Source: Porphyrobacter sp. AAP82 (GTDB taxonomy: Bacteria > Pseudomonadota > Alphaproteobacteria > Sphingomonadales > Sphingomonadaceae). Taken from it: a DNA stretch of 64,000 bases. The stretch lies in assembly GCF_000331285.1 (NCBI RefSeq), contig NZ_ANFX01000008.1, forward strand, positions 1 through 64,000, written 5' to 3'. Positions 35,249-43,646 of this stretch are shown piece after piece. Under the pieces are notes generated by a model. The model searched no databases, had not been told where the DNA came from, and saw only the letters and a list, made by a program, of their open reading frames with translations. The position numbers were made by a program, and so were the translations under genes. The first letter of the stretch is position 1. The number at the start of each line of letters is the position of its first letter.

Positions 35249-36213
35249 CCGCGAAGATCCTGGGTCACAGCGAGGATCGCCGCGCACAGCCCGTCATCGT
35301 CGCCGGCCTGCCGCGCGACCGGATAGAGCGGCGACACATCGTGCCCGATCCCGACCGCACCGAGCGCGATTTTCCCCCGCTGCGTTATCCCGGCGACGGT
35401 CCGGGCGAGATCGTCCCACAGGTACTCCGCGCAATTCTCCGTGAGCGTGCTGTCGTCCACTGGCGCGCCATCGCTGACGACCACGAGGCACCGCCGCGTA
35501 TGCGGTAGCGCCAGGAGCTGCCCGTCGGCCCATGCGACCGCCTCTCCGTCGACATTCTCGAAACAGATTGCGTAGCCGGTCAGCGGCAACAAATCCTTGC
35601 GCGTGGTCGGCCTGTCGGGCCCGGAGTAGATCACGTGGAGCAGGTCACACAGCCGCCCCGGGTGGATCGGGCGCCCCGCCTTGCGCCACTGCCGCCGCGC
35701 GCGGCCTCCGTGCCATCCAATCGTTGTGAAACCGGCCAGCAGCGTGGTTGCACCCGCCGCCTCCAGGCGCTCCAGCGCCGCAAGCAAACCGCCCGCGACC
35801 CGCGGCATGCGACCAGCCATCGACCCTGACTGGTCGAGCAGGATCATCACCGCTACCCCGCCAAAGTCCGCGGCGGGATCCGACAGGCCGGCCGTGGCAG
35901 CGGCATAGCCATCGTCGAACTGGCGGCGCCGTCCAGCGGGATCGGGATCGCCCGAATGCCGCGATGCACGGCGGTTCAGCGCCCTGGTCGCCAGCACGCG
36001 CTCAAGCTCGCGTCCCTTGCACACGACATCGAATGCGGTCGTGAAAGCATGGTAGGGGGGTCCGACCGGAGGCTGTTCGGGATAGCGCGGCTCTGGCGGA
36101 CGCGGCGGCAGCGGGCGGGGCACCCTCTCTCCTATCATCCGCAAGATACCGATGCACCCGAGGATCGCCGCCAGCAGGGCGACCCCCGCGCCAAGCAGCG
36201 CCGACAGGCTCAC
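35245..36213 (-). CDS. Membrane-anchored VWA protein, CobT-C-like
   Basis: A 322-residue protein starting with GTG. The N-terminal hydrophobic helix (ALLGAGVALLAAILGCIGIL) is a membrane anchor, followed by a Pro-rich linker. From about residue 120 a von Willebrand A domain has the MIDAS motif LLDQSGSMAGR and continues TLLAGFTTIGWHGGRARRQW and RLCDLLHVIYSG, which is the C-terminal domain of the cobaltochelatase subunit CobT. The acidic CobT N-terminal part and the CobS/CobN partners are absent. The gene follows grpE by 4 bp and is in the hrcA-grpE operon. It is unlikely to be a cobalt chelatase; it may be a stand-alone metal-dependent adhesion or chaperone-like module. Confidence 0.7.
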   Translation of the reverse strand: MSLSALLGAGVALLAAILGCIGILRMIGERVPRPLPPRPPEPRYPEQPPVGPPYHAFTTAFDVVCKGRELERVLATRALNRRASRHSGDPDPAGRRRQFDDGYAAATAGLSDPAADFGGVAVMILLDQSGSMAGRMPRVAGGLLAALERLEAAGATTLLAGFTTIGWHGGRARRQWRKAGRPIHPGRLCDLLHVIYSGPDRPTTRKDLLPLTGYAICFENVDGEAVAWADGQLLALPHTRRCLVVVSDGAPVDDSTLTENCAEYLWDDLARTVAGITQRGKIALGAVGIGHDVSPLYPVARQAGDDDGLCAAILAVTQDLRG

Positions 36214-36217
36214 GCCA

Positions 36218-36793
36218 TCAGTCAGGCTTTTTCGCCACCGCCACCATCGCCGCGCGCAGCAGGCGGTCCTTGATCATCCATCCGGCCTGCATCTCCGAGA
36301 CAATCGTCCCCGGCTCGTGATCGGCCGAGGGCACCTCGATCATCGCCTGGTGCTGGTTGGGATCGAGCGGCAGACCGACCGCCGCGATGCGGGTGATACC
36401 GTTGTTGGCGAACACCTTTTCAAGCTCGCGCTGGGTCGCCTCGAGGCCGACGACGAGGCCCTTCATGCTATCTTCCTCGCGCAGCGACGGCGGGATGGCG
36501 TCGATCGCGCGCGACAGGTTGTCGGCGACGGACAGGATATCACGGGCAAAGCCGGTCGCGGCATAGGCGCGGGCCTCGTCCTTCTCGCGTTCGAGGCGGC
36601 GGCGCACGTTCTGCGTTTCGGCCTGGGCGTAGAGCACTTCCTGCCGCGCACCTTCCAGATCGCGCTTGAGCGCTTCAACCACTTCGGCGAGCGGCGACGA
36701 TGGCTCCTCCCCGCCGCCCTCGTGCAGATGTTCGGGCACACCCTTCAATTCGTCGTCCACCGCCTGATCCAGCGGCTTGTCGTTCTCGGTCAT
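36218..36793 (-). CDS. grpE: Heat-shock protein GrpE (nucleotide exchange factor)
   Basis: A 191-residue co-chaperone that releases ADP from DnaK. An acidic N-terminus is followed by the long coiled coil (LKRDLEGARQEVLYAQAETQ and NVRRRLEREKDEARAYA) and the C-terminal beta domain with VGLPLDPNQHQAMIEV and GTIVSEMQAGWMIKDRLLRA, the GrpE signature. The start at 36793 (GGAAAG nine bases before ATG) is preferred over a TTG at 36814. It lies downstream of hrcA, with the two genes almost touching, and upstream of the CobT-like VWA gene. Confidence 0.94.
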   Translation of the reverse strand: MTENDKPLDQAVDDELKGVPEHLHEGGGEEPSSPLAEVVEALKRDLEGARQEVLYAQAETQNVRRRLEREKDEARAYAATGFARDILSVADNLSRAIDAIPPSLREEDSMKGLVVGLEATQRELEKVFANNGITRIAAVGLPLDPNQHQAMIEVPSADHEPGTIVSEMQAGWMIKDRLLRAAMVAVAKKPD

Positions 36794-36810
36794 GTCGTTT
36801 GGCTTTCCAT

Positions 36811-37854
36811 TCAAGCGATCAGCTTGCCCAGCGATCGGGCGGTGAGGTCCACCATGGGGACAACCCGCGCATAATTCAACCGCGTGGGGCCGATCACGCC
36901 GAGCACGCCGACCACGCGCCCCTCGCGGTCGCGATAGGGCGAGGCGATGACGCTCGAGCCTGACAACGCGAACAAGCGGTTTTCGCTGCCGATGAAAATC
37001 CGCGTCGCTTCGGCCTCGCGCGCCGAATCGAGGAGCTGGGCGACCGACTGCTTGTTCTCGAGATCCTCGAGCAGCATCCGGACCCGCTCGATATCGCCGA
37101 GCGCGGTTTCATCGAGCAGGTTCGCCGCCCCGCGCACGATCAGCACCGGGCGCGCGGCGGCATCCTGGCTCCACACCGCAAGGCCGCGCTCGACCAGATC
37201 GCGCGAGGCGTCGTCGAGCTGGGTCTCGCCTGCGGCAATCTCCGTTCGCATCGCCATCGCTGCCTCGGCGAGCGTGCGTCCAGCAAGGCGCGCGGTGATG
37301 TAGTTGGACGCGCGGTCGAGCGCCACGGGGCTGAGCGCGCCGCCCATGGTGAGCACGCGGTTTTCGACCCCGCCATCCTCCCCCACCAGCACCGCGAGCG
37401 CTCGGCCCTGCCCGAGATCGACGAGACTGAACTGCGCAAGCCTCTGTTCGCGCGGGGCCACCAGCACCATCCCGGCCGCGCCCGAGAGGTCGGAGAGGAT
37501 CGCGCTCGCCTGCTTCAATGCCGCTTCGAGCGGCCCGGCTTCGGCCAGACGCGCCTCGATCGCGGCCTGTTCCTCGCGCGTCGGCTCGGCCACGCGCATC
37601 ATCCCGTCGACGAAGATGCGTAGGCCCGCATCGGTCGGCATCCGCCCCGCGCTGGTGTGCGGCGCGGCAAGCAGGCCCGCCAACTCCAGATCGGCCAGCA
37701 CCGAACGGATCGAGGCGGGCGAGAGGTTCAGCGTGCCATCGGCCGCCAGCGTCTTGGAGCCGACCGGCTGCCCGCTGGCGATATACTCCTCGACCACGCG
37801 CTGAAAAATGTCGCGCGCCCGCTGGGTCAGTTCGGTGACGGGGAGCGAGGTCAT
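36811..37854 (-). CDS. hrcA: Heat-inducible transcription repressor HrcA
   Basis: A 347-residue repressor of CIRCE-controlled chaperone genes. The N-terminal winged helix is clear (RARDIFQRVVEEYIASGQPV and GSKTLAADG...LSPASIRSVLADLE), followed by TSAGRMPTDAGLRIFVDGM, a strong family signature, and the GAF-like C-terminal domain ending PMVDLTARSLGKLIA. In other bacteria HrcA represses groESL (and sometimes dnaK) through the CIRCE repeat. I saw no CIRCE repeat in this window, so its targets are probably elsewhere in the genome. First gene of the hrcA-grpE-VWA operon. Confidence 0.94.
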   Translation of the reverse strand: MTSLPVTELTQRARDIFQRVVEEYIASGQPVGSKTLAADGTLNLSPASIRSVLADLELAGLLAAPHTSAGRMPTDAGLRIFVDGMMRVAEPTREEQAAIEARLAEAGPLEAALKQASAILSDLSGAAGMVLVAPREQRLAQFSLVDLGQGRALAVLVGEDGGVENRVLTMGGALSPVALDRASNYITARLAGRTLAEAAMAMRTEIAAGETQLDDASRDLVERGLAVWSQDAAARPVLIVRGAANLLDETALGDIERVRMLLEDLENKQSVAQLLDSAREAEATRIFIGSENRLFALSGSSVIASPYRDREGRVVGVLGVIGPTRLNYARVVPMVDLTARSLGKLIA

Positions 37855-37887
37855 GATGCCATTTGAACTTGATTCCGACCGTGTCTG

Positions 37888-38373
37888 TCAATCGTCGCTC
37901 ATGGTCTGAGACTGTTCTGCCGTGCTGACTATAGCCCAGAAACGATCCTCGGCGGCCCGCAACTCGGGGAATTGCGAAGAGCACGGATAGTAGATCCGGT
38001 AGGCCTGGCCGCCGTCCCAATGAAACTCGCCGCTGGGGCCATCGGTCGGCGCACCACTGCAATAGCCCGGCGATTGGGCCGTGGTTCGCAGCACTTCAAG
38101 CGCAGCAATCGCGTTGCGGTGCGCATCGGGATCAAGTCGCGTGCGTTTGGCCACGGTTTCCTTGCCCGTATTGAAGTCGAAATCGCGCCTTACCATCAGG
38201 CCATCGGCAGTGATGGTAAGATTGCCGACCGTGCGCCCCCACGAGGTCACGCGGTGCTCTATCACCGGGAAGGGGTCGTGCTCTTCGGCACCTTGTGGCG
38301 CGGAAGCCTGTCCCCGCGAAGCACTCGCCATGGTTATGGACACGAGGCACGCCGCAACAATCAATGTCCGCAT
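37888..38373 (-). CDS. Hypothetical secreted protein
   Basis: A 161-residue protein with a Sec signal peptide (MRTLIVAACLVSITMASASR). The mature part contains two cysteines (SPGYCSGAP and YYPCSSQ), probably a disulfide, and a core of mixed strands (HRVTSWGRTVGNLTITADGL and GEFHWDGGQAYRIYYPC). I do not recognise a family, but similar short exported proteins are common in sphingomonads. It is divergent from rph, and lies 33 bp upstream of hrcA on the same strand. Periplasmic location is an inference from the signal sequence. Confidence 0.6.
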   Translation of the reverse strand: MRTLIVAACLVSITMASASRGQASAPQGAEEHDPFPVIEHRVTSWGRTVGNLTITADGLMVRRDFDFNTGKETVAKRTRLDPDAHRNAIAALEVLRTTAQSPGYCSGAPTDGPSGEFHWDGGQAYRIYYPCSSQFPELRAAEDRFWAIVSTAEQSQTMSDD

Positions 38374-38450
38374 GGCATAACCCCTAAGACCGGACTTCCC
38401 ACGTTCAGACAGCCCGTATACTGGCGAGCCTGAACAACCAAGGAATGATC

Positions 38451-39164
38451 ATGCGCCCTTCAGGACGCGCGCCCGATGAAATGCGCGCCATCACGATCGA
38501 GACCGGCTTCACCAAGCACGCCGAAGGTTCCTGCTTGATTGGCTTCGGTGACACCAAGGTGCTGTGCACCGCGAGTATCGAGAAGGGCGTCCCGCCATGG
38601 CTGCGCGGCAAGGGCGAAGGCTGGGTGACGGGGGAATATTCGATGCTCCCGCGCGCGACGCACACCCGGGGGCAGCGCGAGGCGGCCAAGGGCAAGCAAT
38701 CGGGCCGCACGCAGGAAATCCAGCGTCTGATCGGCCGCTCCTTGCGCGCGGTGGTCGACCTGCAAAAGCTCGGCGAGCGGCAGATCACCTTGGATTGCGA
38801 CGTGATCCAGGCTGACGGCGGCACGCGGACTGCGTCAATCTCGGGCGCGTGGATCGCGCTGCGGCTCGCGATCAACGGGTTGATGGCCTCGGGCGACATC
38901 AAGCATGATCCGATCACCGCGCAGGTCGCGGGAATTTCCTGCGGCATCTTCAAGGGCACGCCGGTGCTCGACCTCGACTATGACGAGGATTCGAATGCCG
39001 AGGCCGACGGCAATTTCGTGCTGCTGTCGGGCGGCAAGATCGCCGAGGTGCAGGCGACTGCCGAAGGCGCGACTTATGACGAGGAAGCCCTGCTGCGCCT
39101 CCTGCGCCTTGCGCGCATCGGCTGCGACCGGATCTTCGCCGCGCAGTTGGATGCGGTAAAGTGA
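38451..39164 (+). CDS. rph: Ribonuclease PH
   Basis: A 237-residue phosphorolytic exonuclease that trims 3' ends of tRNA precursors. [39 protein letters not shown] and [20 protein letters not shown] (the phosphate-binding Arg region) are diagnostic, as is [17 protein letters not shown]. The start at 38451 is chosen by AAGGA spacing; an ATG at 38445 in the same frame is possible. Followed closely by a YcxB-like protein and rdgB, in an arrangement like the rph-rdgB-hemW cluster of other alphaproteobacteria. Confidence 0.95.
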   Translation: MRPSGRAPDEMRAITIETGFTKHAEGSCLIGFGDTKVLCTASIEKGVPPWLRGKGEGWVTGEYSMLPRATHTRGQREAAKGKQSGRTQEIQRLIGRSLRAVVDLQKLGERQITLDCDVIQADGGTRTASISGAWIALRLAINGLMASGDIKHDPITAQVAGISCGIFKGTPVLDLDYDEDSNAEADGNFVLLSGGKIAEVQATAEGATYDEEALLRLLRLARIGCDRIFAAQLDAVK

Positions 39165-39165
39165 T

Positions 39166-39687
39166 GTGAGCCTGCCGGAACGAGTGATCTACCGGGTGGT
39201 AGAGGACGATTACCTCGCCCTCAACGCGCTGGTGTTCAGGCGGACGTGGATCCGGTGCTTGTGGCTGACCTTGCCGACCGGCGCCATCATCGCCGTACCG
39301 ATCGCAGTGTCGGAGCAATCGGTCATTCATGGGATCGTCCTGATGCTGGTGGGCATTTCGGGTGCGAGCCTTTACGTCCTCCTCATGCGCCTCTTCCTGA
39401 AGCCGAGAGTGCGGCGGATCTACCGCGAGACGTACGCGCTACAAGAACAGGCGACGCTGTTTTTCGAGGAGGGTGGCATCCGGGTCGAGCAGGCATCCGG
39501 AATGCAACGCGCACAGTGGGGCCAGCTGGTTCGCTGGGACGAGGACGAGAAGATATTCGCGCTCTTTCCCAACCGGCTTCTGGCCCTGAGTTTTCCCAAG
39601 CAGCAGGTGAGCACAGAGGTGGTGGATTTCATGCGTGACCAGATAAGGCTTTCGGGCCTGCCGCGCCCTTGGACATTGCGCAAATGA
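39166..39687 (+). CDS. YcxB-like membrane protein
   Basis: A 173-residue protein starting with GTG at 39166, just after the rph stop. It has two neighbouring hydrophobic helices (WLTLPTGAIIAVPIAV and IHGIVLMLVGISGASLYVLL), and a soluble C-terminal domain where FFEEGGIRVEQASGMQRAQW and LVRWDEDEKIFALFPNRLLA fit the YcxB-like domain found in many small membrane proteins. The function is unknown. Its stop codon overlaps the rdgB start by 4 nt, so translation of the two is coupled, an insertion into the usual rph-rdgB pair. Confidence 0.7.
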   Translation: MSLPERVIYRVVEDDYLALNALVFRRTWIRCLWLTLPTGAIIAVPIAVSEQSVIHGIVLMLVGISGASLYVLLMRLFLKPRVRRIYRETYALQEQATLFFEEGGIRVEQASGMQRAQWGQLVRWDEDEKIFALFPNRLLALSFPKQQVSTEVVDFMRDQIRLSGLPRPWTLRK

Positions 39688-40313
39688 CCCGCCGCCTCGG
39701 CTCCGGCAGCCTTGTGATTGCAACGCACAACGCGGGCAAGCTCAAGGAGATTTCCGCGCTGCTCGATCCCTATGGCGTTCGCTGTATCTCGGCCGGATCG
39801 CTCGGCCTGCCGGAGCCCGAAGAGACCGGCGTGACCTTTGCGCAGAACGCGCTCATCAAGGCGCGCGCGGCGGCGGAGGCTTCGGGCCTTGCTGCGCTCG
39901 CCGACGACAGCGGATTGAGCGTCGCCGCGCTCGATGGTCGCCCCGGCGTCTACACCGCCGACTGGGCCGAGCGCCAGTGGTTCGAGGGCGCTCCGGGGCG
40001 TGATTGGTACATGGCGATGGGCAAGGTCGAGGGAATGCTCGCCGAAAAGGGTGCGGATGTCGACCGGCGCGCCGCGTTCCACTGCGTGCTTGCGATCGCC
40101 TGGCCCGATGGCGAACATGCGATTTACGAAGGTGCCTGCCAAGGCGCCCTCACATGGCCGCCGCGTGGCGCGCTCGGCTTTGGCTATGATCCGGTATTCG
40201 TGCCCACCGGCAGCGCGCTCACCTTCGCCGAGATCGCGCCCGAAGCGAAGCATGCCATCAGCCACCGCGCCGCTGCATTCGCCAAGCTCGTCGCCGAACA
40301 GTTCGGAGTGTAA
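39684..40313 (+). CDS. rdgB: XTP/dITP diphosphatase (RdgB/HAM1)
   Basis: A 209-residue house-cleaning enzyme that hydrolyses XTP and dITP to the monophosphates. The family signatures are VIATHNAGKLKEISALL at the start, FAQNALIKARAAAEASGLAA followed by LADDSGLSVAALDGRPGVYT, and GFGYDPVFVPTG followed by SHRAAAF near the end. Start ATG at 39684 overlaps the previous stop. The convergent CAP-domain gene is 4 bp downstream. Confidence 0.94.
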   Translation: MTRRLGSGSLVIATHNAGKLKEISALLDPYGVRCISAGSLGLPEPEETGVTFAQNALIKARAAAEASGLAALADDSGLSVAALDGRPGVYTADWAERQWFEGAPGRDWYMAMGKVEGMLAEKGADVDRRAAFHCVLAIAWPDGEHAIYEGACQGALTWPPRGALGFGYDPVFVPTGSALTFAEIAPEAKHAISHRAAAFAKLVAEQFGV

Positions 40314-40317
40314 GGTC

Positions 40318-40890
40318 TCAGCGGCGGGTCAGGCGGGGGGCCGGATCGAGGCGGTAGCCCATGACATTGCCCGCCGACCAATAGCGGCACACCAGCACCT
40401 CGTGCTTGGCGTTGAGCGCGGTGGCGCAGCCGACTTCCTCGGTCTCGGGCCAGATGATCTGGGTGTAGTGCCCCACATCCGCCCAGCGTCCGGTCGTGGA
40501 AACGTCGGGGAATGTGCCGGGCCGGAAGATGGCGCGTTCGGCGAGGAAGCCGTCGATCATCTGCCAGGGGGCATAGCGTTCGCGCGTCCCCATCCACAGG
40601 TTTTCGCCCTGCCTGACTTCAAGCAGATCGGGCGAATGGTGGAAGGCGCGGCGGCGGGCGAGGTCCTCGGCCCAGGCTTGCGCATCGGCGCGCAGCTGGT
40701 GGTTCCAGCGCAGCGGCGCAAGGCCGACAGCAGCACGCGCCTTGTTGTGTTCGCCAAGCCATTCCTGCTCGGCCGGAAACAGCGGGCGCTGGTCATCACG
40801 GGCGTCTTGCGGCAGGGCGGGCGCGGCTGCCATAAGCAGCGCGGCGCAGGCAACGCGGGCAAGCAGGGACATGAAACGGGAGCTCCGCAT
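40318..40890 (-). CDS. CAP/SCP-like secreted protein
   Basis: A 190-residue exported protein. A signal peptide (MSLLARVACAALLMAAAPAL) follows either the ATG at 40890 or one at 40872; the latter has GGAG ten bases before it. The mature part is a CAP domain: EWLGEHNKARAAVGLAPLRW, LRADAQAWAEDLARR, GRWADVGHYTQIIWPETEEV and VLVCRYWSAGNVMGY. The conserved His and Glu of the CAP cavity are seen in VGHYTQIIWPETEEVG. CAP proteins bind sterols or lipids, or act as extracellular proteases; the role here is unknown. The gene is divergent from hemW with overlapping 5' regions. Confidence 0.82.
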   Translation of the reverse strand: MRSSRFMSLLARVACAALLMAAAPALPQDARDDQRPLFPAEQEWLGEHNKARAAVGLAPLRWNHQLRADAQAWAEDLARRRAFHHSPDLLEVRQGENLWMGTRERYAPWQMIDGFLAERAIFRPGTFPDVSTTGRWADVGHYTQIIWPETEEVGCATALNAKHEVLVCRYWSAGNVMGYRLDPAPRLTRR

Positions 40891-40929
40891 GATGTGGGTC
40901 TATGCGTCAACGGTTAAGCGAGGCTAAAA

Positions 40930-42102
40930 ATTCCACCCCCGACCTCCCCCGGCCCCCGCGCCCTTTATATCCACTGGCCCTTCTGCGCGAAGAAGTGCCC
41001 CTATTGCGACTTCAACTCGCATGTGCGCGGCGGCGTGGATGTGGCGGCATGGCAGGCAGCCCTGATCGCCGACATGCGCGCCGAGGCCGCGGTGGCAGGA
41101 GGCGAGAGCCTTGCCTCGATCTTCTTCGGCGGCGGGACGCCCTCGCTGATGCCCCCTCCCCTTGTCGCCGCGCTGATCGCCGAAGCGGAGACGCTGTGGG
41201 GCTTTGCGCCGGGAATCGAGATCACGCTGGAGGCCAACCCGTCATCGGTCGAGGCGGCGAACTTCGCCGCGCTGGCCGCGGCCGGGATCAACCGGGCGTC
41301 GCTGGGGGTGCAATCGCTCGACGATGCGGAGTTGCGGTTTCTGGGAAGGGTGCACGGGGCTGACGAGGCCTTGCGTGCCCTCGAGACCGCGCAGGCGCAT
41401 TTCACCAGGGTCAGCTTCGACATGATCTATGCCCTGCCCGGCCACACCCCCGAACTGTGGGAGGCCCGACTTGTCCGCGCGCTCGCGCAGGGAACGGGGC
41501 ATATGTCGCTCTACCAACTCACCATCGAGCCCGGCACGCGCTTTGCCAGTGACGTGCGGCGCGGGCGGCTGATGCCGCTGGATGATGACGCGGCGGCGGC
41601 GCTGTTCGACATCACGCAAGCCTTGACCGGCGCGGCGGGCCTGCCTGCCTACGAGACCAGCAATCACGCCCGCGCGGGCGAGGAGAGCCGCCACAATCTG
41701 ACCTATTGGCGCTACCAGGATTACGCCGGAATCGGCCCGGGCGCGCACGGACGGCGCGGCGCGGTGGCGACGGTGCGGCACAAGAAGCCCGAGAACTTCC
41801 TCGCAGCCGTCGCACGGCAGGGCGATGGCATCGCCGAGGCGCGCGCGCTTTGCGCTGCCGATCAGGCTGCCGAAGCCCTGCTGATGGGCCTGCGCCTTGG
41901 CGAAGGCGTCGATCTTGCCGGGCTCTCGGCCCGCTTCGGCTTGCCGCGCGATGGCATGATCGACGAGCGGGCCCTCGAGCGCTTGCTGGGGCTCGGGATG
42001 ATGTGGGCCGCAGACACCCGGATCGGGGTGTCGCCGGAAGGGCGCGGGGTGCTTGATGCGCTGCTTGCCGAGGTGGTCGCCGACACATTGGTCGCCGCAT
42101 GA
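40930..42102 (+). CDS. hemW: Radical SAM heme chaperone HemW, apparent AUU start
   Basis: A HemW-like protein of 390 residues if started at ATT 40930. The [4Fe-4S] motif C-x3-C-x2-C is in LYIHWPFCAKKCPYCDFNSH at 40963-41022. The frame continues with FFGGGTPSLM and a radical SAM core, and the C-terminal HemW-specific domain ends at 42102. HemW inserts heme into respiratory enzymes and was formerly confused with coproporphyrinogen dehydrogenase. No ATG, GTG or TTG lies between the in-frame stop at 40915 and the cysteine motif; the first such codon is a GTG at 41023, after the cluster. ATT at 40930 has GAGG at a spacing of six. A frameshift in the CCCCC run at 40953-40957, from an ATG at 40902, is the alternative. 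Overlaps xerC by 4 nt. Confidence 0.85.
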   Translation: MPPPTSPGPRALYIHWPFCAKKCPYCDFNSHVRGGVDVAAWQAALIADMRAEAAVAGGESLASIFFGGGTPSLMPPPLVAALIAEAETLWGFAPGIEITLEANPSSVEAANFAALAAAGINRASLGVQSLDDAELRFLGRVHGADEALRALETAQAHFTRVSFDMIYALPGHTPELWEARLVRALAQGTGHMSLYQLTIEPGTRFASDVRRGRLMPLDDDAAAALFDITQALTGAAGLPAYETSNHARAGEESRHNLTYWRYQDYAGIGPGAHGRRGAVATVRHKKPENFLAAVARQGDGIAEARALCAADQAAEALLMGLRLGEGVDLAGLSARFGLPRDGMIDERALERLLGLGMMWAADTRIGVSPEGRGVLDALLAEVVADTLVAA

Positions 42103-42989
42103 GTGCTGCCGACATGATCGAGAGCTGGCGCGCGCATCTTGCCGATAATCGCCGCCGCTCGCCCCATACCGTGCGCGCCTATGTGGCGGCCGCCGCGCGA
42201 TTGCTGGCGGCGCGGGGCGCCGGGGACTGGGCGCAGATGGCTGCGACCGAGGCCCACCATTTGCGCGCCCATCTTGCCGCGCGCCGCGCCGAGGGGCTCG
42301 GCAATGCCAGCACCGCGCGTGAACTGTCGGCGTGCAAGGCCTTCATCGCCTTTGCCCGGAGCCAGGCTGGCGACCCCGATCCTGCGGCCCCGCGGATGCG
42401 CGGGCCGCGCCTCAAGAAGGGCCTTCCCCGCCCCGTCACCCCCGACGAGGCCGAGAACCTTGCGAGCTTCGTCGACGATTTTGCCAAGGAGGACTGGATC
42501 GGCGCGCGCGACAGGGCGGTGTTGCTGCTGCTCTACGGATCGGGCCTGCGGATCGCCGAGGCGCTCTCGCTTTCGGGCCGCGATGCATCGCTGGGCGAGG
42601 TGTTGCAGGTGACCGGAAAGGGCGGCAAGCCGCGGGTGGTGCCGGTGCTGCCGGTCACCCGTGCGGCGGTGGCGGAATATGTGCGTCTGTGCGAATTCCC
42701 GCTGACCCCTTCCGGGCCGCTGTTTCGCGGCGCCAAGGGCGGCCCGCTCTCGCCCGGCATGGTCCAGCGCGCAATGGCGAATGCCCGCCGCGCCCTCGGT
42801 CTGCCCGACAGCGCGACGCCGCATGCGCTGCGCCACTCCTTCGCGACGCACCTTCTCAGCGCGGGCGCCGACCTCAGGAGCCTTCAGGAACTGCTCGGCC
42901 ACGCCTCGCTCGGATCGACCCAGATTTACACCCGCGTCGATGCCGCCGCGCTGCTCGAGAATTACCGCAAGGCGCATCCGCGCGGATAA
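42099..42989 (+). CDS. xerC: Tyrosine recombinase XerC
   Basis: A 296-residue tyrosine recombinase of the chromosome-dimer-resolution type. The N-terminal SAM-like domain includes RSPHTVRAYVAAAARLL. The catalytic residues are visible: Arg in LYGSGLRIAEAL, Lys in VTGKGGKPRVVPV, His-x-x-Arg in PHALRHSFATHLL, His in LLGHASLGSTQIYTRV, with the nucleophile Tyr in IYTRVD. Length and context (directly after hemW, ATGA overlap) fit a housekeeping Xer protein rather than an integron or phage integrase. It acts with XerD at the dif site. Confidence 0.9.
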   Translation: MSAADMIESWRAHLADNRRRSPHTVRAYVAAAARLLAARGAGDWAQMAATEAHHLRAHLAARRAEGLGNASTARELSACKAFIAFARSQAGDPDPAAPRMRGPRLKKGLPRPVTPDEAENLASFVDDFAKEDWIGARDRAVLLLLYGSGLRIAEALSLSGRDASLGEVLQVTGKGGKPRVVPVLPVTRAAVAEYVRLCEFPLTPSGPLFRGAKGGPLSPGMVQRAMANARRALGLPDSATPHALRHSFATHLLSAGADLRSLQELLGHASLGSTQIYTRVDAAALLENYRKAHPRG

Positions 42990-42999
42990 GCGCGCCCGC

Positions 43000-43617
43000 C
43001 TATTCTCCGCGCTCGTGCGCCTCGACCGGCTTCCAGGTCACCACGCGGTAGATGTAGAACAGCACCCCCGCGAGCACGAACAGCACCACGCCGTAGCCGG
43101 CGAACTTCTCGAAACGCTCGATCAGCGGTGCGGCGGTCTTGCCGCCGAAGATCAGCACCGCATTCCAGATGCCCGATCCGAGCGCGGTGAACAGGCAGAA
43201 GCGCCACAGCTTCATCCCTGCAAGCCCGGCGGGCAGCGAGACGATGGTGCGCAGGATCGGCGAGAAGCGCAGCAGAAAGACGATCCAGTCGCCATACTTG
43301 CAGAAGATGTCGCGCGCCTTGGTGAATTCGTCCCATTCGAAGGTCAGCCACCGGCCCCAGCGGTCGATGATCGTCTTCAATTGCTCCTCGCTCCAGCGCA
43401 CCCCGATCCAGTACCAGAACAGGTTGCCCGCCACTGTGCCCAGTGTGGCGACGATCCACACCGCCCAGAAGGCCATCTCGCCCTTGGCGACCAGCACGCC
43501 AGCCCCGCCCATGATCACTTCCGAAGGGATCGGCGGGAAGACGTTTTCGGCCGCCATCAGCAGGAAAATGCCGAAATAACCGCCCTGATTGAGCAGTTCG
43601 AGGAGGAAGTCGGTCAT
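43000..43617 (-). CDS. DedA family membrane protein
   Basis: A 205-residue DedA-family inner-membrane protein. ENVFPPIPSEVIMGGAGVLV is the highly conserved signature (PPIPSE), and SPILRTIVSLPAGLAGM matches the RF.P..R.......G re-entrant motif. Four to five membrane segments are present. Several DedA-type proteins are lipid carrier (undecaprenyl-phosphate or phosphatidylethanolamine) transporters. The ATG at 43617 is preferred to a TTG at 43650. The gene is 29 bp downstream of gshB on the same strand; convergent with xerC. Confidence 0.88.
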   Translation of the reverse strand: MTDFLLELLNQGGYFGIFLLMAAENVFPPIPSEVIMGGAGVLVAKGEMAFWAVWIVATLGTVAGNLFWYWIGVRWSEEQLKTIIDRWGRWLTFEWDEFTKARDIFCKYGDWIVFLLRFSPILRTIVSLPAGLAGMKLWRFCLFTALGSGIWNAVLIFGGKTAAPLIERFEKFAGYGVVLFVLAGVLFYIYRVVTWKPVEAHERGE

Positions 43618-43646
43618 GTGGTCCCAGTCGTGCGTTTTGGGGAGCG

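Noticed and set aside
37855..37887. Possible CIRCE element before hrcA
   Set aside because: No TTAGCACTC/GAGTGCTAA-type repeat found there or before dnaK.
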